A stretch of 64,000 bases of DNA from JAVJST01 sp965229715 (GTDB taxonomy: Bacteria > Pseudomonadota > Alphaproteobacteria > Rhodospirillales > Casp-alpha2), in the NCBI GenBank assembly GCA_965229715.1, contig CBDDJL010000002.1, positions 992,001 to 1,056,000 of the forward strand, given 5' to 3'. Position numbers and translations under genes: made by a program. This document shows positions 25,114-34,758 of the stretch, piece by piece. The stretch's first letter is position 1. Each line of letters begins with the position of its first letter. The notes beneath the pieces are model-generated. The model saw only the letters and a program-made list of their open reading frames with translations. It was not told the DNA's origin and did not search any database.

Positions 25114-25646
25114 GAGCTTAACTCCCGGATGACCGGCAGGATGCGATCGTTCAGCAGGTCGGGCGTCAGCGGGCCGACATGCTTGAACCGGATCACGCCG
25201 TTGCCGTCGACAACGAAAGTCTCGGGTACGCCGTAGACGCCCCAGTCGATCCCGACGCGGCCGCTGGTATCGGCGCCGACCGCCGTATAGCTGTCGCCGA
25301 GCTCGTCGAGCCAGGCGCGCGCCGCCGCAGCCTGGTCCTTGTAATTGAGGCCGTAGACATCGGCGATGTTCATGGCGGCGAGCGAATTGATGACCGGGTG
25401 TTCGGCGCGGCAGGGGATGCACCACGAGGCGAAGATATTGACCACCGATATGCGGTCCTGTCGCAGATCGTCGCTCGAAAATCCGGGGCCGCCGCGTCCG
25501 GCGATATCGGGGAGATCGAATTCCGGTACCGGTTTGTCGATCAGCGCGGAGGGGATAATCGACGGATCCTTCGTCAGGCCGACGGCGAAATAGACCGCCA
25601 GGACAACGAAAACGGCGGCGGGAGCGGCGAAGACCCAGCGCGACAT
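25110..25646 (-). CDS. ccmG: Thiol:disulfide interchange protein CcmG (DsbE)
   Basis: Periplasmic thioredoxin-like reductant for the apocytochrome CXXCH motif. 178 aa with an N-terminal anchor (residues 3-22), the active site FASWCIPCRAEHP, and the cis-proline loop GVYGVPETFVVDG. The ATG at 25646 lies one base before the ccmF stop codon. The in-frame extension to 25811 is ccmF in another frame. Confidence 0.95.
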   Translation of the reverse strand: MSRWVFAAPAAVFVVLAVYFAVGLTKDPSIIPSALIDKPVPEFDLPDIAGRGGPGFSSDDLRQDRISVVNIFASWCIPCRAEHPVINSLAAMNIADVYGLNYKDQAAAARAWLDELGDSYTAVGADTSGRVGIDWGVYGVPETFVVDGNGVIRFKHVGPLTPDLLNDRILPVIRELSS

Positions 25647-25647
25647 G

Positions 25648-27645
25648 CTATTCCGCCGCTTGCGTGTGGGCCGCGGCCGGCGTGCCGCGTCGTTCGGGTG
25701 CGCCAACGCGGTAGCGCCGATCGCTGAGGCTGACGAAGGCGGCAAGCGACATAATGATGGCGCCGGCCCACATCCAGGCGACCAGCGGATTCCAATAGAT
25801 GCGGGCGACATAACCGCCGGCGCCTTCGCTCTCGTCCGGATCGCCGATCACGGCGTAAAGATCGCCGAGCCAGGTGGTGTGGATCGCTGCCTCCGTTGTC
25901 GGCATCGAGCGCACCGGGTAACGCCGGTTCTCGGGCTCGAGCGTGACGAACGGTTCCCCGTCGCGGGTCACGGAGAACGTCCCACGGGTGAAAAAGTAGT
26001 TGGGGCCGTTGCCGGCCGTCGCCCCCTCGAAGGTGTAGACGTAGGGTCCGAGTTCGACGCTGTCGCCGGGGCGCATGGTGCTGATCGATTCCTGCTTCCA
26101 GCCGCCGGCCCCGGCCATGCCGACGATGGCGATGGCGAGGCCGAAGTGGCCGAGGGTCATGCCCCAGCTTGCGCGCGGCAGCCGGGTCAGGCGGCTGAAA
26201 CTGCGCCACAGCGGTTCACGGCCGAGTTTGATGCGGCCGGCAAGCTCGATCAGCGCGCCCGCGCCGAGCCAGCCGGCGAGCCCGAGTGCGAGGATGGCGA
26301 AGAACGGCCCATCGCCGTAGATCGCCCAGCCGCCGGCGATGGCGGCGAGGCTGACGGCGAAGGCGAGCCACAGCCGGCGCAGAGCGTGACCGAGATCGGC
26401 GCGTTTCCAGCCAAGCATGGGGCCGACCGCCATGGCGGCGATCATCGGCACCATCAGCGGGATGAAGACCTTGTTGAAGAACGGCGCGCCGACGGAAATC
26501 TTGCCAGCGTCGAGAGCGTCGAGAAACAGCGGGTAAAGCGTGCCGAGCAGGACGCTCGCCGCCGCCGTCACCATGATCAGATTGTTGAACAACAGCGCAC
26601 CCTCGCGGCTGACCGGACGGAATACCCCGGTGTTCTGCAGCGCCGGGCCGCGCAATGCGAACAGCACCAGTGACCCGCCGATGACGATGACGAGAAGCGC
26701 AAGGATGAAGACACCGCGTGCAGGGTCCGTCGCGAAGGCATGGACCGATGTCAGAACGCCGGAGCGCACCAGGAACGTGCCCAGCAGGCTGAACGAGAAG
26801 GTGACGATGGCGAGGAAGATGGTCCAGCCCTTCAGCGTGTCGCGCTTCTCGACGATGGTCGCAGAGTGCAGCAGCGCGGTTCCCGACAGCCACGGTATGA
26901 ACGATGCGTTTTCGACCGGGTCCCAGAACCACCAGCCGCCCCAGCCGAGCTCGTAGTAGGCCCACCACGAGCCGAGCGCGATACCGCCGGTGAGAAAGGC
27001 CCAGGCGGCCAGCGTCCACGGCCGCACCCAGCGGCCCCAGGCAGCGTCGACACGGCCCTCCAGCAAAGCGGCGATGGCGAAAGAAAAGGCCATCGAAAAG
27101 CCGACGTAGCCGAGGTAGAGCATCGGCGGATGAATTGCGAGACCGGGATCTTGCAGGAGGGGATTGAGGTCCCGGCCGTTGAACGGCGCCGGCGAGAGCC
27201 GCGCGAACGGGTTCGAGGTCAACAACGTGAAAAGATAGAAACCGACAGCGACCAACGACTGGACCGACAGGACCCGCGCCTTCAGTGTCGGCGGCAGGTT
27301 GCTGCCGAACAACGCCACGGCGGAGCCGAACACGCTGAGGATCAGAATCCACAGCAGCATCGAGCCCTCGTGATTCCCCCACACGCCGGAAATCTTGTAG
27401 ATCAGCGGCTTGTCGGTGTGCGAGTTCTCGTAGACCACGGCGAGCGAAAAGTCCGAGACCACGAAGGCGTAGGTCAGACAGGCGAAAGACAAGGCAACGC
27501 AGATGAACTGGGCGACGGCCGCGGGCGCGGCGAACCGCATCCACGGCAGATAGCCGCGTTCGGCGCCGACGAGTGGCAGGATGGCCTGTGCGACGGCAAG
27601 CGCCAACGCCAGAACCAGCGCGAAATGTCCCAATTCGGCGATCAT
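25648..27645 (-). CDS. ccmF: Cytochrome c haem lyase subunit CcmF
   Basis: Large polytopic protein that transfers haem from CcmE to apocytochrome c. 665 aa, about 15 transmembrane helices. The tryptophan-rich haem-handling WWD motif is clear (GWGGWWFWDPVENASFIPWL), with conserved histidines in neighbouring periplasmic loops (for example LLHSATIVEKR). The start codon shares its A with the ccmE stop (TGATG at 27643-27647). Confidence 0.97.
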   Translation of the reverse strand: MIAELGHFALVLALALAVAQAILPLVGAERGYLPWMRFAAPAAVAQFICVALSFACLTYAFVVSDFSLAVVYENSHTDKPLIYKISGVWGNHEGSMLLWILILSVFGSAVALFGSNLPPTLKARVLSVQSLVAVGFYLFTLLTSNPFARLSPAPFNGRDLNPLLQDPGLAIHPPMLYLGYVGFSMAFSFAIAALLEGRVDAAWGRWVRPWTLAAWAFLTGGIALGSWWAYYELGWGGWWFWDPVENASFIPWLSGTALLHSATIVEKRDTLKGWTIFLAIVTFSFSLLGTFLVRSGVLTSVHAFATDPARGVFILALLVIVIGGSLVLFALRGPALQNTGVFRPVSREGALLFNNLIMVTAAASVLLGTLYPLFLDALDAGKISVGAPFFNKVFIPLMVPMIAAMAVGPMLGWKRADLGHALRRLWLAFAVSLAAIAGGWAIYGDGPFFAILALGLAGWLGAGALIELAGRIKLGREPLWRSFSRLTRLPRASWGMTLGHFGLAIAIVGMAGAGGWKQESISTMRPGDSVELGPYVYTFEGATAGNGPNYFFTRGTFSVTRDGEPFVTLEPENRRYPVRSMPTTEAAIHTTWLGDLYAVIGDPDESEGAGGYVARIYWNPLVAWMWAGAIIMSLAAFVSLSDRRYRVGAPERRGTPAAAHTQAAE

Positions 27646-28115
27646 CAGTAGGGGTCTCCCGTCTGTGTGCCCTCATCCGCACCGGAACCGCCCTTCCACT
27701 GGCCGGCTTCCTTCAGCGCCTCGGCGACCTCGGGCGGCATATAGGTTTCGTCATGCTTGGCGAGGACCTCGTCAGCGACGAACACGCCGTCCCTGAGGCG
27801 CCCCTCGGTGACAACGCCCTGGCCCTCGCGGAACAGGTCGGGGAGAATGCCGGTGTAGGTCACGTCGACCACGTTGACCGTATCGGTGACGCGAAATGCA
27901 ACCTGCCCGCCGCTGCCTTTGACCACGCTGTCCTCCTCGACCAGCCCGCCGAGGCGAAACCGCTCGTTGCCGCTGACAATGCCGCTGGCGACGTCGCTTG
28001 GGCTGCGAAAGAAGACAATATTCTCCTCGAACGCCGTCAAAATCAAGACGAGCGCCGCAGCGATCATCACCGCGCCGATTGCGACGAATGTCAACCGCTT
28101 GCGTCGGAGATTCAC
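27645..28115 (-). CDS. ccmE: Haem chaperone CcmE
   Basis: Periplasmic haem carrier that binds haem covalently through one histidine and hands it to CcmF. 156 aa with an N-terminal anchor (about 9-28), a beta-barrel (OB-like) domain, and the haem-binding His in VLAKHDETYMPPE. The start overlaps the ccmD stop by 4 bases. Confidence 0.97.
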   Translation of the reverse strand: MNLRRKRLTFVAIGAVMIAAALVLILTAFEENIVFFRSPSDVASGIVSGNERFRLGGLVEEDSVVKGSGGQVAFRVTDTVNVVDVTYTGILPDLFREGQGVVTEGRLRDGVFVADEVLAKHDETYMPPEVAEALKEAGQWKGGSGADEGTQTGDPY

Positions 28116-28282
28116 GGCGTATTCTCCTCGCCGGTTTCGCTCTTGAGCCGTTCCAGCGCATCTCTGTTGGCGCGCCGCTGGCGCAGGCTGACGATCAGGA
28201 TACCGGCCAGCACGACGGCGCTCAGCGCGTAGCTCGGCCAGACGAACGCACCGTAACCGCCCATATCCAGGAAACCGTTCAT
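28112..28282 (-). CDS. ccmD: Haem exporter protein CcmD
   Basis: 56 aa, with one transmembrane helix (about 16-34) and a basic cytoplasmic end (SLRQRRANRDALERL). CcmD keeps CcmE in complex with CcmABC. The opening MNGFLDMGGYGAFVWPSYAL is typical of the family. Both ends overlap neighbours by ATGA (ccmC at 28279-28282, ccmE at 28112-28115), which fixes the start. Confidence 0.95.
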   Translation of the reverse strand: MNGFLDMGGYGAFVWPSYALSAVVLAGILIVSLRQRRANRDALERLKSETGEENTP

Positions 28283-29013
28283 GCTGCCGACCTCGCTTTC
28301 CGACGGTTGAGGTTGCGGACCTTGCCGGCGAATACCTCGCTCTCGATGCGCACGATCAGCACGTAGAGGTAATAAAACTTGTAGGCGGCGGCCATCAGCA
28401 GCAGGGGCCACAGCATGTCGGGATGGATCGTCGGGCCGTCGAGGCGGGCGACGCTTGCGGGTTGATGCAGGGTATTCCACCAGTCGACCGAGAACTTGAT
28501 GATCGGCACGTTGACGACGCCGACCAGCGCCAGCACGCCGGCGGCCTTGTTGCCGCGTCCAGGATCGTCGAACGCGTTGGCGAGCGCGATGTAGCCGAGA
28601 TACAGGAAGAACAGCACGAGGACCGACGTCAGCCGCGCGTCCCAGACCCACCAGGTGCCCCACATCGGTTTGCCCCAGAGCGAGCCGGTCACCAGCGCCA
28701 GCAAGGTGAAAGCGGCGCCGACCGGCGCGGTCGCGCGTGCCGCGAGATCGGCGAACGGATGCTTGAAGACAAGCGCCGATCCGGCCGCAAGCGCCATGGC
28801 GACGTAGCAGAACAACGCCATCCACGCGGCCGGCACATGAACGTACATAATGCGGACGCTCTCGCCCTGCTGATAATCCGGCGGCGCCACGAACAGCGCC
28901 TGCCAGAGGCCGGCGGTCAGGCATACGACTGCAAGGCCGCCGAGCCACGGCCGGAGCGGTCGGGCGATGCCGAGAAAGCGGTTGGGATTCGCAAATCGTT
29001 CGATCGATGCCAT
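28279..29013 (-). CDS. ccmC: Haem exporter protein CcmC
   Basis: Six-helix membrane protein that loads haem onto CcmE. 244 aa with the WWD motif MWGTWWVWDARLTS and flanking periplasmic histidines. It starts at the ATG at 29013, 60 bases after ccmB. The spacing is larger than elsewhere in this operon, but no terminator or promoter is evident between them. Confidence 0.97.
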   Translation of the reverse strand: MASIERFANPNRFLGIARPLRPWLGGLAVVCLTAGLWQALFVAPPDYQQGESVRIMYVHVPAAWMALFCYVAMALAAGSALVFKHPFADLAARATAPVGAAFTLLALVTGSLWGKPMWGTWWVWDARLTSVLVLFFLYLGYIALANAFDDPGRGNKAAGVLALVGVVNVPIIKFSVDWWNTLHQPASVARLDGPTIHPDMLWPLLLMAAAYKFYYLYVLIVRIESEVFAGKVRNLNRRKARSAA

Positions 29014-29073
29014 ATCGGGGGTTTATCTACCGTAACGCGGGGGGTTCCGCCAGTTCATCCGAACCAATTTCGA

Positions 29074-29739
29074 TCACTCGTTCGCGATTCGAAGCGCCGA
29101 CGCCGCTGCCGTCGGGCACAGGGCGAGGGCGAAGATCAGCAACCCGCCGAGAACCATCAGATAGGGTGCGGGATCGTACCCGCCAAGCGCCGATTCGACC
29201 GCGCCGACGCCGAAGATCAGCACCGGAATGAAAAGCGGCAGCACGAGCAGCGCCAACAGCACGCCACCGCGCCGCGCCCCCAGCACCAGCGCCGCACCGA
29301 CGCCGCCGAGCAGACTCATGGTTGGGGTGCCGAGCGCCAGCGCAACCAGCATCGCGCCGATGCCCTCGGCGTTCATGTTGAGCAGCAGCGCCAGAAGCGG
29401 CGAGGTCACTATTAATGGCAACCCGGTCGCGAGCCAGTGCGCCGTGGCCTTGGCCAGCGCGACGGTGCCGAGACCGGCCGGCGATGCAGCCAGCAGTTCC
29501 AGCGAGCCGTCCTCGAAATCGGCGAGAAACTGGCGCTCCAGCGAAAGAACGGCGGACAGCATGGCGGCGACCCAGACGATGCCCGACGCGATGCGCGCAA
29601 GGATGTTGGGCTCCGGCCCGACGCCGAACGGAAACAGAACGACGGCGATGGCGAAGAAAGCGACGACCATAAGGCTGTCGAAGCCGTGACGCATGGTCAG
29701 CATCAGCTCGCGCCGGATCAGTAGCAACAGCCGGCTCAT
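29074..29739 (-). CDS. ccmB: Haem exporter permease CcmB
   Basis: Membrane subunit of the CcmAB ABC complex that releases holo-CcmE from CcmCD. 221 aa, six hydrophobic helices, with the conserved coupling-loop stretch LERQFLADFEDGSLELL and LPLFIPVLIFG. The ATG at 29739 overlaps the ccmA stop by 4 bases. The longer frame to 29898 is ccmA out of frame. Confidence 0.96.
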   Translation of the reverse strand: MSRLLLLIRRELMLTMRHGFDSLMVVAFFAIAVVLFPFGVGPEPNILARIASGIVWVAAMLSAVLSLERQFLADFEDGSLELLAASPAGLGTVALAKATAHWLATGLPLIVTSPLLALLLNMNAEGIGAMLVALALGTPTMSLLGGVGAALVLGARRGGVLLALLVLPLFIPVLIFGVGAVESALGGYDPAPYLMVLGGLLIFALALCPTAAASALRIANE

Positions 29740-30356
29740 GCCGTTGCCCCGAGTTCCAGAGACGCAGTCGCGCCCTTGACGGCGACGTGGCTGGAGACGA
29801 CGGCGAGACCGCCGCCCGCAAGGTGCCGGGCGATGATATCGTCTAGTGCGGCGAGTGAACGGCTGTCGAGTGCGGTGGTCGGCTCGTCGAGAAGCCACAG
29901 CGGCGCACCCGACGCCATGGCGCGGGCCAGTGCCGCGCGCCGCCGCTGTCCGGCCGAAAGGTAGCGCGCCGGCGTGTCGGCAAGCGAGCCCAGGCCAAGC
30001 GTCTCGAGGGCGGAAGCAACCGCCTCGGCAACCTCGTTCGTCCCCCGCTGCAGGCGGGTCCAGAACATCAGGTTTTCGGCGACCGTCAGGGAGGGTTTCA
30101 GCGCGTCGGCGTGCCCGACGTAGATGCGATTTACGGCGAAACGCGCCGGATCGCCTGCGACATTGCGGCCGTCGACGACAATCGTTCCGGCGACGGGCTC
30201 ACCGAGACCGGCGAGCAGACGAAGCAGGCTCGATTTGCCGACGCCGTTCGGCCCCGTCAGCATCAGCATGTCGCCCGCATCGAGAGCGAACGAGACGTGC
30301 TCGAACACGTGGTATCCGCCGCGCTCACAGGCCAGATTGGAAACGTCCAGTTTCAT
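29736..30356 (-). CDS. ccmA: Haem exporter ATP-binding protein CcmA
   Basis: ATPase of CcmAB. 206 aa. Walker A LTGPNGVGKSSLLRLLAG, signature YLSAGQRRRAALARA and Walker B LWLLDEPTTALD are all intact. First gene of the ccmABCDEFGHI operon; its promoter should lie in 30357-30445. The complete set means the organism assembles c-type cytochromes by system I. Confidence 0.97.
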   Translation of the reverse strand: MKLDVSNLACERGGYHVFEHVSFALDAGDMLMLTGPNGVGKSSLLRLLAGLGEPVAGTIVVDGRNVAGDPARFAVNRIYVGHADALKPSLTVAENLMFWTRLQRGTNEVAEAVASALETLGLGSLADTPARYLSAGQRRRAALARAMASGAPLWLLDEPTTALDSRSLAALDDIIARHLAGGGLAVVSSHVAVKGATASLELGATA

Positions 30357-30445
30357 CGGGCCCTAAGATTGCAGCTATTGCCGGACGGGAAAAGACCCGC
30401 GATCCGGGCCTTTGTCTTGTGAAGAGTTTACCTTGAGGAACGGTC

Positions 30446-30484
30446 GACGGACGGACGGTCATACGGGATGACGGTCCGCCCGTC
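30446..30484 (-). terminator. Imperfect long hairpin downstream of the YHS gene
   Basis: A 17-base stem (30446-30462 with 30468-30484; 15 of 17 paired) around a 5-base loop, 8 bases past the YHS stop and before the ccmA promoter region. No T-run follows, so it is a weak intrinsic-terminator candidate or an mRNA 3'-end stabiliser. Confidence 0.5.
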
Positions 30485-30492
30485 GGTTAGGC

Positions 30493-30975
30493 TCAGAGTT
30501 CGGCAGCCGCGGTGTGCTCGATCTCTTTCCAGTTCTCGGCCGCCTTGCTAATGGTGCCGGCACGGTCGTTCTGGAACGCCTTGTAAATTTCCTCGTTGAG
30601 GAAAACGTAAAGCTTGCCGTTCTCGACGGCGGCGAACTGCGGGTCGCCGTCGAACTTCTTGCCGACCGAAACGCCGAAGGTGCAGAAGCCGCCGTTCTGC
30701 GGCAGGTAGCGTTCGGGGTTGTCCTCGAAGGACTCCATGTTCGCTTCCGTCGAGAAGTAGTATGCGACGCCGTCGTGAACCGCGGTGTGCTCGGCGCGAC
30801 CCTCGACCCGGTTGCCGATGTCGAGGAACGCGACCGGATCGACGCCGTGCAGGCCGAGCGGCGCGCCTGCGGCGGTCAGGCCCGGCGCAACGTTATTCTC
30901 GTCGGCCGCCATTGCGGGGCCGACGAGCATGCCGGACACCAGTAAGGCGGCGGCGACGGTATGGAGTTCGTTCAT
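30493..30975 (-). CDS. Periplasmic YHS-domain protein
   Basis: 160 aa with a signal peptide (VAAALLVSGMLVGPAMAA, cleavage near 24) and a YHS domain covering most of the rest: GVDPVAFLDIGN, AYYFSTEANMESFEDNPERYLPQ and GGFCTFGVSVG. Related families keep a Cys (or selenocysteine) at the GGFC position. Likely metal-binding, perhaps copper or haem related; its position just upstream of the ccm operon, in the same direction, is suggestive but not proof. An AT-rich region (31040-31124) supplies the promoter. Confidence 0.85.
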   Translation of the reverse strand: MNELHTVAAALLVSGMLVGPAMAADENNVAPGLTAAGAPLGLHGVDPVAFLDIGNRVEGRAEHTAVHDGVAYYFSTEANMESFEDNPERYLPQNGGFCTFGVSVGKKFDGDPQFAAVENGKLYVFLNEEIYKAFQNDRAGTISKAAENWKEIEHTAAAEL

Positions 30976-31124
30976 GGTTCTTCCTTTCTTTCACGGTTGA
31001 AAGCCCGTTGGCGGGCATGTCGGCACAGCCGGCATGTGCGGAAAGTGACCATGGTTGGCGTTTTAATCAATAAAGTCGCTTTATATAGATATTTATCGTC
31101 AATTTATTGGGACGAATTGCAAAA

Positions 31125-32051
31125 TTATGCCGTTAATTGCCGATAATCGCGCGGCGCGATCCCGAACTTTCCGGAGAACGCGCGGGTGAACGCGGCCGGT
31201 GACCGATATCCGGTGGACGCGGCAATCTGCTGGATGGTGAGGCGGGAGGTTTCCAGCATGGCGAGGCCCTTTTGCAAGCGCCATTCCGCAAGATAGGCCA
31301 TCGGCCCGGTACCCAGCAGCGCACTGAAACGGTCGGCAAAACGGCTGCGAGACATACCGACCTCGGCGGCGAGCCGCTGCACCGTCCACGGCGCAGCGGG
31401 CTCCGCGTGAATCAGTTCGATCGCGCGGCCGATCTGTTTGTCGCGAAAGGCGCTGAGCACGTCCGAACGGCCGTCGGCTTCGGCGAGGCCGGCCCGCAAA
31501 ATCTCGATATAAACGATCTCCGACAATCGGGTCACGGCGGCGGCGGATCCGAAATCCTCGGCAAACACCCGTCGTGCGACAAGGCGCAGGATCTCGTCGA
31601 GCAACGGGTGACGGGCGCGGTCGCCGGCACTGACGACAACATGCGTGGGTAACGACCGGAGCAGGGGATGGTCGGCCTTCTCGCGAAACGTGAAGTGGCC
31701 GCACACCATCTGGGTTGCCGCGCGCGGATCGTGCTCTCCAACGGCCAGGACACCGCTGCCGTCATAGCCGGCATCGGCAAGCACGGTTTCCAGCGGCGGC
31801 GCGTCGAACGTGGGTTCGTGCGCCAGCACGTGTGATCGTCCGCCGGGAATCAGAATGAGATCGCCCGGGTTCAGGCACACGGCATCGCCCGACGGGAAGG
31901 CGACATGGCATTGGCCCTGGACGACCAGATGAAACCGCGCCGCCTGTCCGAGTTCTGGCACGGTCGTCGCCCACGGCGGATTGAAGTCCGTGCGAAAATA
32001 AAGCGTGCCGTGCAGCCCGAGGGTGTCGAGAATGTCGCCGAGAACGTCCAT
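31125..32051 (-). CDS. AraC-family transcriptional regulator with cupin sensor
   Basis: 308 aa. The N-terminal cupin domain (RFHLVVQGQCHVAFPSGDA, LNPGDLILIPGGRSH) is followed by two AraC helix-turn-helix units: WTVQRLAAEVGMSRSRFADRF and LTIQQIAASTGYRSPAAFTRAF, ending GIAPRDYRQ. This is the AraC_6 (cupin-type) architecture, often sensing small metabolites or stress. Its target is unknown; the YHS gene downstream in the same direction is the nearest candidate. Confidence 0.92.
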   Translation of the reverse strand: MDVLGDILDTLGLHGTLYFRTDFNPPWATTVPELGQAARFHLVVQGQCHVAFPSGDAVCLNPGDLILIPGGRSHVLAHEPTFDAPPLETVLADAGYDGSGVLAVGEHDPRAATQMVCGHFTFREKADHPLLRSLPTHVVVSAGDRARHPLLDEILRLVARRVFAEDFGSAAAVTRLSEIVYIEILRAGLAEADGRSDVLSAFRDKQIGRAIELIHAEPAAPWTVQRLAAEVGMSRSRFADRFSALLGTGPMAYLAEWRLQKGLAMLETSRLTIQQIAASTGYRSPAAFTRAFSGKFGIAPRDYRQLTA

Positions 32052-32122
32052 CCCGGTTCAATAGGGCTTTGCGCCCCGTCATTCAAACCGGGACGATCGG
32101 CAAATTATTCAACATCGTGTGA

Positions 32123-33364
32123 TCAGGCGTCGACGACGACCAGATCGAGCGGCGCCGCGACCGGCTGATAGGCGCGATCCTTCGTGAACAGCAACGTGTC
32201 GATGTAATAGGTAATGCCGGACATGCGGGGCGAGAAGAACTGGCTTTCGAAGTTCACGCAGGTGCCCGGTTCGAAGATCTTGTCCGTTCCGGTATCCGAC
32301 ATCTCGTAGACGTAATTGCCGACCCAGTCGGGCGGAAAGCCGATACCGAGCTCGTAGCCACCGACCCAGCCTGCGTCCGACCAGATGCCAACCTCGTCGT
32401 AGTAGGCGCGGGTTTTCGTCACCAGTTCGGCGACCGGCAGGCCGGGCTGCAGCATGTCGGCGATGACCGGAAACACCCCGGCCGAGAGGCGGTGATATTC
32501 AAGAATATCCTTGGGCGGCTCGCCGACATAAAACGCCCGCGCCGCATTGCAGTGGTAGCGCTCGTAGACGCCGGAGACGTCGACGTTGACCTGTTCGCCG
32601 GCCTGGATCACGCGCCGGCTGGCCAGGGAATGACCGGTATTGGCCTTCTTGCCCGACAGCACCGGTAGGGTGATCGCCGGGTTTTCGCCGCCGGCCTTCG
32701 CCATGGCGTGGATGATCTCGCCGTAGACTTCGAGTTCCGTGACGCCCGGGCGGATCGCGTCGCGTGCGGCGGCGAGGCCGATGTCGGTGATCTCGGCGGC
32801 TTTCTGAATGCAGGCGACCTCGGCCTCGGATTTGACCCAGCGCAGCTCGCGCAGGATGTCGCTGCCGTCGGCGACGGTCATGCCGGCGCCCTCGAAGCCG
32901 TCGCGAAAGCGGCCGCTGATGACCGGATTGGGGCGGTAGCTGTAGAGCTCCATGCCGACCGTGCCCGAGAGCCAGCCCTCGGCTTTCAATTCATCAATGA
33001 TGAAGCCGATGCCGTCACGCCGGCCGGTGATCGGGAAAATCCGTGTGTCCGTCGAACAGGTGACGAAGCGGCACATGATCTTTTCGCTCGGCGTATCGAA
33101 CAGGATGAACTTGTCGTGGTCGCGGTGGATGGCGATGCCGCTGGTCGCCGGCCACTGTTTCGGCCCCTGGGCCTGATACCATTCGCACTTGTAGCCCGAC
33201 ACGTAATAGAGGCTTTCCGGCGCCATCAGCCACAACAGATCAATGCCGTCGGCCTCCATGCGGGCGCGGATCCGCGTCAGGCGGTCATCGTACTCCTGCT
33301 GGCCGAAGGCCAGCTCCATTTCCGGCTGGCATTCCTCCAGCGCAAGATCGCGGTTCGCGCCCAT
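32123..33364 (-). CDS. M24-family (creatinase-fold) hydrolase
   Basis: 413 aa. A creatinase-type N-terminal domain (YYVSGYKCEWYQAQGP) is followed by a pita-bread catalytic domain. Prolidase metal ligands are only partly kept: the first Asp is present in VNVDVSGVY, but the second is Asn (YHCNAARAF), so it looks like the metal-independent creatinase branch. Substrates in this branch are creatine-like or ectoine-like amides. It lies 75 bases downstream of an MFS carrier, and a second M24 enzyme sits on the carrier's other side. Confidence 0.82.
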   Translation of the reverse strand: MGANRDLALEECQPEMELAFGQQEYDDRLTRIRARMEADGIDLLWLMAPESLYYVSGYKCEWYQAQGPKQWPATSGIAIHRDHDKFILFDTPSEKIMCRFVTCSTDTRIFPITGRRDGIGFIIDELKAEGWLSGTVGMELYSYRPNPVISGRFRDGFEGAGMTVADGSDILRELRWVKSEAEVACIQKAAEITDIGLAAARDAIRPGVTELEVYGEIIHAMAKAGGENPAITLPVLSGKKANTGHSLASRRVIQAGEQVNVDVSGVYERYHCNAARAFYVGEPPKDILEYHRLSAGVFPVIADMLQPGLPVAELVTKTRAYYDEVGIWSDAGWVGGYELGIGFPPDWVGNYVYEMSDTGTDKIFEPGTCVNFESQFFSPRMSGITYYIDTLLFTKDRAYQPVAAPLDLVVVDA

Positions 33365-33439
33365 GACGAGTCTCCTTCGTATCGTTGGTTGTTCGCGAAC
33401 TCTAGAAGTGCGTCCGGCGCACGGGCAATATGACAGATG

Positions 33440-34690
33440 TCACCCCGAGAAAGACTGCGCCGGCGGCGCGATGTTCGCCGGGCCCCGGATCAGGCAGACC
33501 AGACCGGCGCAGGCCGCAGCGTAGACGGCGCAGCCCAGCGCCACCGTCTCGAACGAGATGCCGCCATCGATCAGCCAGCCCATGAAGACGGGGCCGAGCG
33601 CGCTGCCGAACACCATCAGCGCGGCGCCGAGCGCCTTGATGCCGCCGATGTGCGCGGTGCCGTACATCTCGGCGAGGACGGCGCTGTGCGTGACCTGAAC
33701 GATACCGGAGCCGATGCCCAGCAGAACCATGTAGACGAAGATCGCGAACGGATCGTCGAACCCCCAGATCGTCAGACACGCCGCGGCCATCGGCGCCAGA
33801 TAGAAGCGGATCAGCGACCACGCGCTGATCCGGTCGATCACCCATCCGGCGGCGAAAACCGATGCGATATGGCAGGCGGCGTAGAGCGAATAGCCCGCGG
33901 CGAACGTGGTCAGATCCCACGCCTTGACCTCGACCAGATGGATCTGGTGGAAGAACAGACCGGTGAATATCGCCGCCGGCGCAATGTAGCTCGGCAGGAA
34001 CATGTAGAAACGGCGATCGCGCAACATCTGGCGGCGGGTCCAACCGGCGCCGCCGCGGCCTGTGCGGGTGTCCTCGTCGAGGCGCTCCAGATAACGCCGG
34101 TGGCGCGCGGCCTGGCCCTTTAGAAGCCAGAACGCCACCGGCAGGGCGGCGGCGATCAGGACGAGACCGGCCGCAAGCCATGCGCCGCGCCAGCCGAGCC
34201 AGGCAATCACCGATACGACAATCAGCGGAAAGATCGCTTCGCCCATGGCGTAACCCATGCCGGCGACGCTCAACGCCTTGCCGCGGTTGGCATCGAAGTA
34301 GCGCGCCATGCTGGTGGCCGACGTATGCGACATCAGTCCCTGGCCGGTGAAGCGCAGCAGAAAGATCGAACCGATCAGCCAGATCGCATTCTGGGTCGCC
34401 GCCATGACGGCGCAAGCGGCCGCGAGTCCGAGCGTCACGGCAAGCGTGAAGTAACGCAGATCGATGTCGTCGATCTTGCGCCCGGCCCAGATCAGGATGG
34501 CGGCGCTGGTCAGGGTGCCGGCGGCGTAGACGGCGCCGAAATCCCCGTGGCTCAGGCCGAACGCCGCGCGGATCTCGCCGCCGAACAGCGAAATCACGTA
34601 TGTCTGGCCGAACGACGACAGGAACGCCGTCGCCACCCCGAACGAGAGAAACCGCGGGTTGGCGGTGAGAAAAACGAGAGTTCTGTTCAT
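33440..34690 (-). CDS. MFS transporter
   Basis: 416 aa, twelve hydrophobic helices in two halves with a central basic loop (RHRRYLERLDEDTRTGRGG). The first half carries SFGQTYVISLFGG and MARYFDANRGKALSVAGMGYA, typical of the oxalate/formate- or monocarboxylate-like MFS group. The ATG at 34690 is preferred; the longer in-frame start at 34801 would begin inside repeat copy B. Being placed between two creatinase-fold hydrolases, it probably carries their substrate or product. Confidence 0.88.
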   Translation of the reverse strand: MNRTLVFLTANPRFLSFGVATAFLSSFGQTYVISLFGGEIRAAFGLSHGDFGAVYAAGTLTSAAILIWAGRKIDDIDLRYFTLAVTLGLAAACAVMAATQNAIWLIGSIFLLRFTGQGLMSHTSATSMARYFDANRGKALSVAGMGYAMGEAIFPLIVVSVIAWLGWRGAWLAAGLVLIAAALPVAFWLLKGQAARHRRYLERLDEDTRTGRGGAGWTRRQMLRDRRFYMFLPSYIAPAAIFTGLFFHQIHLVEVKAWDLTTFAAGYSLYAACHIASVFAAGWVIDRISAWSLIRFYLAPMAAACLTIWGFDDPFAIFVYMVLLGIGSGIVQVTHSAVLAEMYGTAHIGGIKALGAALMVFGSALGPVFMGWLIDGGISFETVALGCAVYAAACAGLVCLIRGPANIAPPAQSFSG

Positions 34691-34758
34691 GCGCGGGATG
34701 ATGGTGCCGCGTGCGTCGCTCGGCAAGCCCCCTGGATCGGCTGCGCCGGCCCTGTCCC

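Noticed and set aside
33402..34415. Frame antisense-like or shifted within the MFS gene
   Set aside because: Shadow of the transporter in another minus frame, Arg-rich without hydrophobic helices.
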